A stretch of DNA of 64,000 bases from Thermoplasmatales archaeon BRNA1 (GCA_000350305.1 CP002916.1:620001-684000), one strand, 5' to 3'. Positions 28,630-37,472 are shown, counted from the first letter of the stretch. Numbers and translations: made by a program. The notes: generated from the letters alone by a model not told the origin.

Positions 28630-29865
28630 TCAGTATCTGTTATCGAAGATTCTGCTGGTCTTCTTCTCGGATCTCGGGAGGTCACCTATCTTCACGGCCT
28701 TGGGGGAGATGGTCGGTCCGACAATCTCCCTGAACTTCCCGGTCACGGCCTCCTCGAGTGCGGGCCACTTCTCCTTGGGTTCCCCGGTCTCGAAGAACAG
28801 GGTGAGGATGTCCTTCCCTTCCAGATGGTCGATCATTACCTGATACTCCGACGAGGTGCCCGGTACCTTTGAGAGGACCTCCTCGAACTGAGCGGGGAAC
28901 ATGTTCACTCCCTTGACCTTCACCATGTCATCGGTGCGTCCGGTGATGATGTCGATCCTCGGGTACCTGGAACCGCAGGGGCAGGTGCCGGTCATTATGC
29001 GGGTGAGGTCGTGGGTGCGGTACCTGATGAGGGGTGCCCCTTCCTTCACGAGGGTTGTGATGACCAGTTCCCCCACGGTGCCGTCGGGGACGTTCTTCAG
29101 GGTCACCGGGTCGATGACCTCGAAGTAGACGTAGTCGTCCCACATGTGGATGCCGTCCTTGTAGCTGCAGGAGATTCCGATCCCGGGTCCGTAGATCTCG
29201 GTGAGTCCGTAGATGTCGTACAGCTCCACGCCGAGCTCGTCGGCGATCCTCTGCCTCATCCTGTCCCCCCATCTCTCGGAACCGATGATGCCCTTCCTGA
29301 GGCGGATGCTGTCCTTGATCCCGCGGGCGGTTATCTGCTCGGCGAGGAGGAGTGCGTAGGAGGAGGTGGCGCACAGGACGGTGGACTTCAGGTCCTGCAT
29401 CATCTTGAGCTGCTTCTCGGTGTTCCCGGGGCCCATGGGGACCACCATGGCGCCGAGTTTCTCGGCTCCGGCCTGGAAACCGATGCCTGCTGTCCAGAGC
29501 CCGTATCCGGGGGTGATGTGGATGCGGTCGAGGTTGGTGCACCCGGCCATCTTGTAGCAGCGCTCGAACATGGTGGCCCAGTCCTCGACGTCCTTGGCGG
29601 TGTAGGGGATGACGACGGGGGTCCCGGTGGTCCCGGAGGAGGAATGGATCCTGACGATCTGCTCCTCGGGAACGGCCATGAGTCCCAGCGGATACGCCTC
29701 GCGGAGATCCCCTTTGTCGGTGAACGGGAGGGTCTCGAAGTCCTCCTGCGTTCTGATCTTCGACAGGTCGATGTCCTTGTATTTCTCCGCGTAGAAGGGG
29801 CTCTTCTCCTAGATGGTGGAGAGTTCCCTTGCGATGGCCTCCGCCTGGTATCTGCTCATCCTCAT
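28630..29865 (-). CDS. Phenylacetate-CoA ligase-like AMP-forming enzyme with in-frame amber codon
   Basis: From ATG 29865 to TGA 28630-28632 there are 411 codons, with codon 19 a TAG (29811-29809). Both sides of the TAG are family sequence: 'YQAEAIARELSTI' before and 'EKSPFYAEKYKDI', 'LPFTDKGDLREAYP' after. The AMP-binding motif 'SSGTTGTPVVIPYT' and the C-terminal 'GRTDDMVKVKGVNMFP' domain are intact. It activates an aryl acid as its CoA thioester. Without readthrough the first ATG after the TAG (29679) would delete the family-typical N-terminal ~60 residues. Read-through, presumably as pyrrolysine, gives a full-length enzyme. Substrate unknown. Confidence 0.85.
29809..29811 (-). other. In-frame TAG (amber) codon in the PaaK-like gene
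   Basis: The minus-strand context is ..ACC ATC TAG GAG AAG.. and the frame is maintained on both sides. The codon lies just before the conserved 'EKSPFY' segment. No gene in this window ends with TAG. Confidence 0.85.
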
Positions 29866-30054
29866 GGGCGCACTTCCGTTGCATGGGAATGGCCTTTCCG
29901 ATAATACACATTTCGTATGCCAGAATCTGAGATCTACTTGGCGGAATACATTCGGCAGATCATAACGAGACAGATTCATCCCGGACGACATCGACGGGAT
30001 AAGTGCGGTCCCGACCAGGGAATAGCTGAACGAGAAGCCATGAGACGCCGACGG

Positions 30055-30777
30055 TCATAGCGTCCCGAGGAGCTTCTTAGCCTCCTCGTTCCCTCTGACG
30101 GATGCCTTCTGCAGCCACTTCTTCGCATTGTTCACGCTCTTCGCCATCCCCTCGCCGGAGAGGCTGAGCTTCCCGAGCCAAAGCATGGCGTCCGCATCGC
30201 CGTTCCCGGCGGCGGCGTTGAGATGCTTCACCGCGGCGTTGGGGTTCTTCTGCACCCCTCTCCCTTCGAGGTATAGCATGGCGATCCTGACCGACGCACG
30301 GTCGTATCCGACCTCGGCGCAGCGGGAATAGTACCCGAAGGCCTTCTCCGGATCCTTCTCCACGCCGTATCCCTCGTCGTAGATAACCCCGAGACGGTAG
30401 CAGGCGGGAACGCTCCCGCCCTCCATCGCCCTTTGATAGTAATCTATGGCCTTCGACCAGTCCTGCTTCACGCCGAGACCGTCTGAATACATATGTGCCA
30501 GATTGAACATCGAGCGTACAAATCCCTTCTCCGCGGAGTCGGTGTAGAATCTCACGGCCTCGTCGATGTTGGCGTTGGTTCCGAGAGCGTGGACGTACAT
30601 GTACGCGGTGTAGAACTCCCCCTCGGGGTCGCCCTGCTCGGCAGCCATGTTGAACCATATGAACGCGCGGTTAAGGTCCTGCGGGGTGCCGTCCCCGGTG
30701 TAGTAGATGAGACCCAAAGCACACTGCGCACGGGGATCCCCGGAGGATGCCTTGTCCATGACCTCCCTGAATCCCAT
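30055..30777 (-). CDS. Sel1-repeat protein (240 aa)
   Basis: ATG 30777 lies 8 nt after the stop of the larger Sel1 gene, so the two form an operon. The whole protein is Sel1-like (TPR-related) repeats of about 36 residues, recognisable by 'A..LG..Y..G.GV..D..KA..YY..A' spacing, e.g. 'LGVIYDEGYGVEKDPEKAFG'. There is no signal peptide or membrane helix, so it should be a cytoplasmic alpha-solenoid scaffold. Partner unknown. A core copy of the dispersed motif is at 30495. Confidence 0.85.
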   Translation of the reverse strand: MGFREVMDKASSGDPRAQCALGLIYYTGDGTPQDLNRAFIWFNMAAEQGDPEGEFYTAYMYVHALGTNANIDEAVRFYTDSAEKGFVRSMFNLAHMYSDGLGVKQDWSKAIDYYQRAMEGGSVPACYRLGVIYDEGYGVEKDPEKAFGYYSRCAEVGYDRASVRIAMLYLEGRGVQKNPNAAVKHLNAAAGNGDADAMLWLGKLSLSGEGMAKSVNNAKKWLQKASVRGNEEAKKLLGTL

Positions 30778-30785
30778 GGGATCAC

Positions 30786-32273
30786 TCAGTACTTCTTCGC
30801 CTTGATGGCTGCAAGCATCGCGTTGGCATCGTCGTCTCCCTGCTTGGCAGCCATGGAGAGCATCTTCTTGGCGTACGGGATATTCTTCTCCACGTACTCG
30901 CCCTCTGCGTAGAGCTTGCCGAGGTAGAACTGTGCATCGACGTAGCCGTTGTCGGCGGCATCCTTGAGCATCTGCACGCCGCCCTCGATGTCCTGTTCGA
31001 CATCCTTTCCGGTGACTTTGAACATGCCGAAGAAGGCCATGGCTCCCGGGTGTCCCTGCTCGGCGGCCTCCTGGAACCAGGCGGCGGCCTTCTTGTTGTC
31101 CTTCTCCACGCCCCTCCCCTCGTAATAGAAGCATGCGAGGGCGTACTGGGCGTTGGGCTCACCGCCCTCGGCCGCCTCCTGGAACCAGTATGCGGCCTTG
31201 GTGTTGTCCTGTTCGTAGTAGTATCCGTTGCCGTAGAAGCATCCGAGGGCGTACTGCGCCTGCCCGTTGTACTCCTTGGCCGCCTTCTCGAACCAGTATG
31301 CGGCCTTCTGGAGGTTCCTGGGCAGTGCCTGTCCCTCGAAGCAGAGGTTGGCGTAGTTGATCATCGCCTGCTGGTCCCCGGCCTCGCAGGCCTTGAGGAG
31401 GTAGGCGTCCGCCTTCTTCGGGTCTCTCCTGAAGTTGTTGTACCCGTAGGCGTACATGGTCCCCAGTTCGCGCATGGCATCCCTGTTGCCGCCGTCGGCG
31501 GCCTTGATGAGGTGCTTCTGCGCCTTGGACGGGTCGAACCACTTGCCCTGTTTCATGAACATGATGCCGGTCAGCTGATAGTCGGCATCGGGATATCCGA
31601 GGTCGGCTGCCTTCTGGTACCACTCGACCGCCTTGTCCAGGTCCTGGTCGACGTAGCACTGGCCGGCGTCGTACATGTATCCGATCCTGTAGGCGGCCTG
31701 GGCACATCCGTGGTCCGCGGCCTCTGAGAGGAGCCTGATGGCGATTTCCTTGTTCTTCTCCACCCCCTTCCCGCAGAGGTACATGTATCCGATGGTGTTC
31801 TGCGCCTCGGTGTCGCCGTCGTCGGCGCATGCCATATAGAAGCGGACGGCCTCCGCGTGGTTCTTCCTGACCGGACCCTTGGTCCCGTCGGGGTTCTTCC
31901 CGGTGTCGTAGAGGGGGAAGAGCTTGCGGGAGGCGACGGTGTCGCGCTGCTCCGCCCTGAACCTGAGATCGATGAGCGGGATCTCCACGTCCTCGGGGTT
32001 GGCTTCCATCTCCTTGTCGGCGATCTTCGCCGGTTCGTATCCTTCGGCGGCGGCCTTGAACATCTCCTTCTGTGCATCCTTCCTGTCGCACTTGGTACAG
32101 GTGCCAGTATATCTGAAAAGTGCGTAGAGGTAACGGCATGCGGGATCCTTCTCCCTGTTCTCGGAGACGATCCTGAAGGCGTCATCGAGGCTGTATCCCT
32201 CGTTCTTGACGTCCATCGCCGCTTTTGCCCGGAGGTATGCCTCACCCATCATGGAGGCGTTATCGCTGCTCAT
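30786..32273 (-). CDS. Long Sel1-repeat protein (495 aa)
   Basis: About ten Sel1 repeats from roughly residue 130 to the end, such as 'YMYLCGKGVEKNKEIAIRLL' and 'LACFYYEGRGVEKDNKKAAA', after a less regular N-terminal region with a Cys pair ('CTKCDRKDA'). I chose ATG 32273, preceded by GGAG and a TATA-like AAAATATATA box near 32305; a frame-open ATG at 32312 would lie within the promoter. No secretion signal. Probable protein-interaction scaffold, cotranscribed with the 240-residue paralogue. Confidence 0.85.
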   Translation of the reverse strand: MSSDNASMMGEAYLRAKAAMDVKNEGYSLDDAFRIVSENREKDPACRYLYALFRYTGTCTKCDRKDAQKEMFKAAAEGYEPAKIADKEMEANPEDVEIPLIDLRFRAEQRDTVASRKLFPLYDTGKNPDGTKGPVRKNHAEAVRFYMACADDGDTEAQNTIGYMYLCGKGVEKNKEIAIRLLSEAADHGCAQAAYRIGYMYDAGQCYVDQDLDKAVEWYQKAADLGYPDADYQLTGIMFMKQGKWFDPSKAQKHLIKAADGGNRDAMRELGTMYAYGYNNFRRDPKKADAYLLKACEAGDQQAMINYANLCFEGQALPRNLQKAAYWFEKAAKEYNGQAQYALGCFYGNGYYYEQDNTKAAYWFQEAAEGGEPNAQYALACFYYEGRGVEKDNKKAAAWFQEAAEQGHPGAMAFFGMFKVTGKDVEQDIEGGVQMLKDAADNGYVDAQFYLGKLYAEGEYVEKNIPYAKKMLSMAAKQGDDDANAMLAAIKAKKY

Positions 32274-32335
32274 CTCCAAGCCTATCCCCTCGGACCGATA
32301 TATATTTTGCACGGAACCGGTGCCTATCTTCCCGT

Positions 32336-32833
32336 TCAGTCGCGCATCCGGGGCGTTATCGATTCCCCCTTGGACAGCTGTTCCGCAAGGAGGAAAGTCT
32401 GATACAGCTGGATCGAGAGCAGGTCTCTTTCCGGGTCATATCCGTAGTTGCCGGAGGAGATTTTGACCGCGGTGTATTTCGGATTGAATGTTCTGAAAGC
32501 ATCAAGGGAATTCTTTTTCCCTGCATTTTTCTTCACATCGATCGGAACGGCATATGGTCCGTTCTGTACTGCAAATTCCATCCCGTTGGACTTCTTGCCT
32601 GTCCAGTAGAAGAGAGCAATCTCCTTTGCTCTAAGCTCATCTGCCACATATTTCTCATAGAATGTGCCAGATAAGGTACGGCGCTTGTCTTTCACCATGA
32701 AGTCCGAGCGCGGGATGCGGCTCTGGTGGACGAACATGCCCGTGTCTGCGAGATAGTATCTGAATAATCCCGAATCTTCCTCCGACAGCGGCAGCGGGAC
32801 GGTGCCCTCTTTCTTTTCTGAACGGTACACCAC
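32336..32833 (-). pseudogene. C-terminal half of a DUF4143 AAA ATPase
   Basis: 165 codons remain, starting inside the protein: 'GLFRYYLADTGMF' (the conserved D-T-G motif), 'FYEKYVADELRAKEIALFYW', 'PIDVKKNAGKKNSLDAF' (the E/D-x-K motif of the nuclease-like domain) and a normal C-terminus. The AAA module is missing. The break at about 32833-32845 is followed at once by three direct repeats with a 33-bp period. The GTG at 32833 could still start a short protein, but loss of the ATPase core suggests a remnant. Confidence 0.75.
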
Positions 32834-32846
32834 CCTTGCAAGGTCA

Positions 32847-32929
32847 ATTTACAAGTTTTATCCACTTTATTTCTTGATAATTTACAAGTTTTATCCTCTT
32901 TTTTCGTCTATTATTTACAAGTTTTAGGC
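32847..32929. repeat. Direct repeat ATTTACAAGTTTTATCC x3, 33-bp period
   Basis: Copies start at 32847, 32880 and 32913, exactly 33 bp apart. The first two are identical over 17 nt and the third diverges in its last three bases. The intervening 16-nt segments are T-rich and not conserved. Read on the minus strand the unit is GGATAAAACTTGTAAAT, immediately upstream of the truncated DUF4143 gene. The array may be a stack of operator sites or iterons. Confidence 0.8.
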
Positions 32930-32977
32930 AAATTGCAGTCGCGTAAAGATTATTATTTAAACCCCATTCGGGACGGT

Positions 32978-33646
32978 ATGAACGGCATCTCGGACGGACG
33001 CATGGACCCACTCGAATGGGCCAAGTTCGTCATCAGGAGCAGGACCGACGTCGATTATTCCGACGCATTCTCCGTCCTCTCCTCCTATGCCGACAAGGGG
33101 AACGCCGAGGCCCAGTTCTACCTGGGACTGGTCTACGCCCGCGGGCAGGGGATCCCCAGGGACTTCCGCCTCGCACGCGACTGGCTTCAGAGAGCGTCCG
33201 ACCAGGGGAACCTGGGGGCGATGTACTTCCTCGGCAAGATCTACGTCAGGGGATACGGAACCGAGCCCGACCCGGTGAGGGCCGCGGAGCTCTTCACGAA
33301 GCCTTCCGAGGCAGGGGACACCCGTGCCATGTACGCTCTGGCACTTCTTTACATGGACGGCAACGGGGTGGGCAGGGACCTCTCCAAGACCTTCTCCCTC
33401 ATGAGGGATGCAGCAGAGGGAGGTAACATCGAGGCGCAGTTCGTCCTCGGTCAGCTGTACAAGACGGGCGCCGGATGCGAGACCGACTTGAACCAGAGCG
33501 TCAGGTGGCTGTCCTCCGCGGCGGTGAACGGGCATAAGGGCGCCCAGATCCTGCTGGGGGACATGTACACGGCCGGTGACGGGGTCCAGGAGGACCCCGA
33601 CGAGGCCGGCCGCTGGTATAACATGGCCGACGGCCGTTTCATTTGA
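32978..33646 (+). CDS. Sel1-repeat protein (222 aa)
   Basis: Start ATG 32978 follows a TATA-like TATTATTTAAACC box (32951-32963), suggesting a short leader or leaderless mRNA. Five or so Sel1 repeats are visible, e.g. 'LGLVYARGQGIPRDFRLARD' and 'LLYMDGNGVGRDLSKTFSLM'. Codons near 33337 carry an exact copy of the dispersed 10-mer. Its 3' end overlaps the convergent fhs gene by 8 nt. Soluble scaffold; partner unknown. Confidence 0.85.
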   Translation: MNGISDGRMDPLEWAKFVIRSRTDVDYSDAFSVLSSYADKGNAEAQFYLGLVYARGQGIPRDFRLARDWLQRASDQGNLGAMYFLGKIYVRGYGTEPDPVRAAELFTKPSEAGDTRAMYALALLYMDGNGVGRDLSKTFSLMRDAAEGGNIEAQFVLGQLYKTGAGCETDLNQSVRWLSSAAVNGHKGAQILLGDMYTAGDGVQEDPDEAGRWYNMADGRFI

Positions 33647-35321
33647 GTCCGATGATCTTCTTGCCGTCCTCGGACAGGTCAATCCTCAGCGCCGCGGGCT
33701 CCTTGGAGAGACCCGGCATCAGCATGATGTTGCCGCAGACCGGGACGACGAATCCCGCTCCCGCGGAGAGGAGGACCTCCCTGACGCTGAGGGTCCAGCC
33801 GATGGGCGCTCCCTTCAGGTCCGGGTTGTCGGAGATCGAGTACTGAGTCTTGGCGATGCAGATCGGGAGCTTTCCGTAACCCTGGTCGTTGATCGCCTGT
33901 ATCTGCTTCTCGGCGAGCTTGGAGAACCTCACGCCGTCCGCTCCGTAGATCTTCGTGGCGACGGTCTCGATCTTCTCCTGGATGGAGAGCTCGTCGGGAT
34001 AGGAGAACTTGAACTCGGGTTTGGTGGAACCGAGGACCTCGACGACCTTCTCGGCGAGTTCCTTTGCACCCTTCCCTCCCTCGAGGTATCCGTCGGACAT
34101 GACGCACTCCGCGCCGATTTCCCTGCAGTGGTCCCTTATGAGCTTGATGTCGGACTCGGAATCGGTGTAGAAGTGGTTGATGGAGACGATGACGGGGACC
34201 CCGTAGGACTTCATGTTCTCAACGTGCTTGTCGAGGTTGGCGAATCCCCTCTGGAGGGCCGCGGTGGTGAAGGACTCCGGATCCTTCACGTCGGCCCCGC
34301 CGTGCATCATGAGGGCACGGACGGTGGCGACGATGACAACCGCGCTGGGGCGGATGCCGGACTGGCGGGCGACGATGTCCATGAACTTCTGCCCTCCGAG
34401 ATCGGCGGCGAATCCCCCCTCGGTGACCGCGATGTCCCCGAAGGCCATGGCGGCCTTGGTGGCGATGACGGAGTTGTTCCCGTGGGCGATGTTGGCGAAC
34501 GGGAACCCGTGGACGAAGACGGGCTGGCCCTCGAGGGTCTGGACGAGGTTGGGCATGAGCGCCTCCCTGAGGAGGACCATCATGGAACCGACGCATCCCA
34601 GCTGGCCGGCGGTCACGGGCTTGTTGTCGAAGGTGTAAGCGACGACGATCCTCTCGAGCCTCTCCCTCAGGTCCTTGTACGACACGGCGAGGGCGAGGAT
34701 GGCGGAGATCTCGGAGGCGGAGGTGATGAGGAAACCGCTCTCGTGGGTGACCCCTCCGCTTACCTTTGTGTCGCCGATTCCGACGACGATGCGCCTGAGC
34801 TCCCTCATGTTCATGTCGACGGTCTTCTTCCACACGATGCGGGAGGGGTCGATGTTCAGGGGGTTGTCCCTGACGAGGTTGTTCTCCAGGACCGCGGACA
34901 GGAGGTTGTGGGCGGATGCGACGGCGTGGATGTCGCCGGTGAATTCGAGGTCGATCTTCCACATGGGGTAGATCTGGGCGTGGCCCCCTCCGGTGGCTCC
35001 TCCCTTGATCCCGAAGGTGGGACCGATGGAGGGCTCGCGGAGGGCCCCGACGACGTTCTTGCCGAGGGCGGCGAGGCCCTGGATGAGACTGATGGTGGTG
35101 ACGGTCTTCCCCTCCCCGGCCTGGGTGGGGGTGACCGCGGTGACGAGGACGAGCTTGCCCTGTCCCTTCTTGGCCTCTGCCTTCTCGAGGACGTCCAGGG
35201 GGACCTTGGCGATGTATTTGCCGAACTGCTCGATGTCGTCTGCATCGAGGCCGATGGTTTTGGCGATCTCGGTGATCTTCTTGACCTTCGCGTTCTCCGC
35301 GATTTCGATGTCGGTCATCAT
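33639..35321 (-). CDS. fhs: Formate-tetrahydrofolate ligase
   Basis: 560 residues, the normal family length. The ATP-binding P-loop is 'TPTQAGEGKTVTTISLIQGL', and 'REPSIGPTFGIKGGATGGGH' is the family signature. It forms 10-formyl-THF from formate and ATP. With glyA this marks a folate-linked C1 pool in a methanogen, consistent with Methanomassiliicoccales. ATG 35321 is used (a second ATG follows directly). It overlaps the convergent Sel1 gene by 8 nt. Confidence 0.95.
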   Translation of the reverse strand: MMTDIEIAENAKVKKITEIAKTIGLDADDIEQFGKYIAKVPLDVLEKAEAKKGQGKLVLVTAVTPTQAGEGKTVTTISLIQGLAALGKNVVGALREPSIGPTFGIKGGATGGGHAQIYPMWKIDLEFTGDIHAVASAHNLLSAVLENNLVRDNPLNIDPSRIVWKKTVDMNMRELRRIVVGIGDTKVSGGVTHESGFLITSASEISAILALAVSYKDLRERLERIVVAYTFDNKPVTAGQLGCVGSMMVLLREALMPNLVQTLEGQPVFVHGFPFANIAHGNNSVIATKAAMAFGDIAVTEGGFAADLGGQKFMDIVARQSGIRPSAVVIVATVRALMMHGGADVKDPESFTTAALQRGFANLDKHVENMKSYGVPVIVSINHFYTDSESDIKLIRDHCREIGAECVMSDGYLEGGKGAKELAEKVVEVLGSTKPEFKFSYPDELSIQEKIETVATKIYGADGVRFSKLAEKQIQAINDQGYGKLPICIAKTQYSISDNPDLKGAPIGWTLSVREVLLSAGAGFVVPVCGNIMLMPGLSKEPAALRIDLSEDGKKIIGLK

Positions 35322-35428
35322 GTTAATCTGAGGGCGGAATCCCCTTGGGATTATATATTACAGGCAGGCGCGCGCGGAGTCCAGCGGTAGGTGTTTTATC
35401 CTTGTCGGCCTTCGTTACCGTGTTTGAA

Positions 35429-36055
35429 ATGCCGTTCATGAACTACATCTTCGACTTCGGGAACACCATCGCCGACCTTAGACGCACGTACGGGATGACT
35501 TATTCCTAGGTGTTCAAGCAGTTCGGGATGGCATACGATCCCAACATGGACTACGAGTATGCGGAGATGCCCCTGGACCAGCTGTTCTCCCAGCACCACA
35601 AGGGCTGCACCTGCGAATACAGGGACTTCGTCACCATGACCATAGCGGCCTACGAGAGGAACATGAAGTCGGAAGCGAACATATTCCCGGACGTGCCCCT
35701 AACCCTGGGGATCCTCCGCAGCAACAACCGTAGGCTCGGCATCGTGTCGAGGTCCTACGAGCACCACATCCGCATGATTCTCTCGGACTTCTCCATGGAG
35801 GATGCCTTCGATTCCATAGTGGGTCTGGAGAGGGCCGTCCTCCAGAGACCGAACCCTTACACCGTCGATCTGTGCATGAGGGAGATGGGGGCCGACAGGA
35901 ACAACACCCTGCTCGTGAGCTCGAATCCCCTGGACATCGAGACCGGCCACAACGCGGGGGTAAAGACCGCCCTCCTCGACAGGTCGGGACACACCGGACC
36001 CGACTGCGGGCCCACCTATTACATCAGCAGCTTCGATGAGATCCTGAAGCTGTGA
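35429..36055 (+). CDS. HAD-superfamily phosphatase with in-frame amber codon
   Basis: From ATG 35429, codon 27 is TAG (35507-35509), and the frame continues to TGA at 36053 (208 codons). The nucleophile motif 'YIFDFGNTIAD' lies before the TAG, with the second Asp of DxDxT replaced by Gly-Asn (DFGNT). The cap and remaining HAD motifs ('LGIVSRSYEHH', 'QRPNPYTVDLCMREM', 'TLLVSSNPLDIETGHNAGVK') lie after it. Stopping at the TAG would leave a 26-residue peptide, and starting after it would lose the nucleophile, so read-through is needed for a working enzyme. The acid/base Asp loss leaves catalytic competence uncertain. It ends 1 nt before a convergent Sel1 gene. Confidence 0.8.
35507..35509 (+). 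other. In-frame TAG (amber) codon in the HAD gene
   Basis: The context is ..TAT TCC TAG GTG TTC AAG.. The frame encodes HAD sequence on both sides: 'FDFGNT' upstream and 'VFKQFGM' downstream. This is the second such case in the window. Confidence 0.85.
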
Positions 36056-37012
36056 TCACTTCTCTTCCGCACCGTCGATGTGGATGATCTGCGTGTTCTG
36101 GCGCCTGCGCAGGCTGTCTATCAGGAGAATGGCCCTCTCGTCGCCCGCCTTCGCCGCGATTCCGATGTACCTGAACCCTTCCTCCGCGTTCTGCTCCACG
36201 CCCTCGCCGTCGAGGTACATCTTGCCGACCTGCATGGCGGCGTCCTTGTCGCCCAGGTCCGCCAGATCCCTGTAGAGGGAGAACGCCTTTTTGGCATCCT
36301 TGGCTACGCCGTCCCCCTGGAGGTACATGGTCGCGAGGTTGAATTTCGCCACCGGTACGTGTTCGGAACAGGCGGTGTACCACTTGGCAGCCTCCTCGTG
36401 TCCGCCGGGCATCTCGCCGTCGTAGACCATGGAGGCGACCTTGAACTGGGCCTCGGCGACGCCTCCCTGAGCGGAGCCGTAGAACATGGTCTGGGAGCGT
36501 TTGGGGTCCTTCTCCACGCCGATCCCCGCTTCGAACATGCACCCGAGCTTGAACATCGAGATGTAGTCTCCCTTGGAGGCCGCCCTCATATACTCCTCCG
36601 CGGCCCTGGCGGGGTCCTTGTCCCTCCCGATACCGTAGTAGTGCATGTCCCCGAGGCACCCGTGGGCCAGCGGGAAACCCGCATCCGCGCACTTGGTGAG
36701 GTAGTCGAAGGCCTTTGCCGGGTCCTCGTGGTCCTTGTCGGTGACGAAGATGTTCCCGAGGCGGAACATGGCGGGGATGTTGCCCTGTTCCGCGGCCTTG
36801 GTGTAGAGGGAAATGGCCCCCTCGGTGTCCTGGGGCACCCAGCGTCCGGACATCTTCAGTTCCGCGAGGCCGAACATGCCCCCGGAGATCCCTGCGTCGG
36901 AGACCTCGGTGAAGATGGCCACGGCCCTGTCGGCATCCTCCCGGGTGGCGGATGGGTTGGATACGAGCTTCGCGGCCTCGATGAGCTTGAGGTCTGCCTC
37001 CTTGGAATCCAT
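36056..37012 (-). CDS. Sel1-repeat protein (318 aa)
   Basis: About seven Sel1 repeats, e.g. 'LGDMHYYGIGRDKDPARAAE' and 'LATMYLQGDGVAKDAKKAFS', with a short polar C-terminal tail. ATG 37012. It is convergent with, and directly abuts, the HAD gene stop. It is divergent from the arsR/zntA pair, with about 140 nt between. No signal peptide. Function unknown; fourth Sel1 protein in 7 kb. Confidence 0.85.
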   Translation of the reverse strand: MDSKEADLKLIEAAKLVSNPSATREDADRAVAIFTEVSDAGISGGMFGLAELKMSGRWVPQDTEGAISLYTKAAEQGNIPAMFRLGNIFVTDKDHEDPAKAFDYLTKCADAGFPLAHGCLGDMHYYGIGRDKDPARAAEEYMRAASKGDYISMFKLGCMFEAGIGVEKDPKRSQTMFYGSAQGGVAEAQFKVASMVYDGEMPGGHEEAAKWYTACSEHVPVAKFNLATMYLQGDGVAKDAKKAFSLYRDLADLGDKDAAMQVGKMYLDGEGVEQNAEEGFRYIGIAAKAGDERAILLIDSLRRRQNTQIIHIDGAEEK

Positions 37013-37128
37013 GCTTCCCCATCCGTGACCTGCCTTTTATTATTGCCGATTGCACCTTTTCCGATGCTGGCACTTTTCGAAACGCGCCGTATGGTGATCG
37101 GGAAATGTTGATATATTGATTTGAACAT

Positions 37129-37144
37129 TTGAACAATCGTTCAA
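37129..37144. promoter_or_regulatory. ArsR/SmtB-type operator
   Basis: TTGAAC-AATC-GTTCAA is a perfect inverted repeat with 6-bp arms, preceded by a further half-site TTTGAACA (37120-37127). It lies between a TATA-like GATATATTGAT (near 37110-37120) and the arsR start at 37153. The spacing and arms fit the imperfect 12-2-12-like palindromes bound by ArsR/SmtB metal sensors. Confidence 0.65.
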
Positions 37145-37152
37145 GTGATACC

Positions 37153-37470
37153 ATGGGAGAACACGAGCCGACATCCATCGACATGCCCACCGACGAGTGC
37201 GTGATGGACCTTGCCGATTTCTTCAGCATCTTCTCGGATTCCACCCGCATCCGCATCCTGTGGGTGCTGTACGGCCGCGAACTGTGCGTGCGCGACATCA
37301 GCGACACCCTGGGCATCTCCATGTCGGCATGCTCCCACCAGCTCAAGACTCTCAGGAACTCCGGCGCCGTCGAGGCCCGCCGGGACGGGAAGATGATCTA
37401 CTACAAGCTCGCCGACGAGCACGTTGAGATCCTCCTGAGGACGGGTCTCGAGCACATCCAGGAGGAGTGA
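37153..37470 (+). CDS. ArsR/SmtB-family metal-responsive repressor
   Basis: 105 residues from ATG 37153. The winged helix is clear: 'DSTRIRILWVLYGRELCVRD', then 'LGISMSACSHQLKTLRNSGA' as the recognition helix and 'RRDGKMIYYKLADEHV' as the wing. 'ELCVRD' matches the ELCVCD alpha-3 metal-box position with one Cys, and C-terminal 'DEHVEILLRTGLEHIQEE' carries the alpha-5 His/Glu/Asp zinc ligands seen in SmtB/CzrA. This predicts Zn/Cd/Co sensing. It overlaps the zntA leader; the zntA SD (GGAGG) lies inside its last codons. Confidence 0.92.
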   Translation: MGEHEPTSIDMPTDECVMDLADFFSIFSDSTRIRILWVLYGRELCVRDISDTLGISMSACSHQLKTLRNSGAVEARRDGKMIYYKLADEHVEILLRTGLEHIQEE

Positions 37471-37472
37471 GC

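Noticed and set aside
29809-29865. PaaK-like gene as a pseudogene broken by a nonsense mutation
   Set aside because: Only the TAG interrupts an otherwise full-length frame, a second gene shows the same pattern, and no gene in the window stops at TAG. Read-through is the simpler explanation, though not proven here.
32847-32929. A second, mini CRISPR array
   Set aside because: The 33-bp period leaves only 16 nt between 17-nt repeats, far too short for spacers, and the T-rich intervening sequence is not spacer-like.
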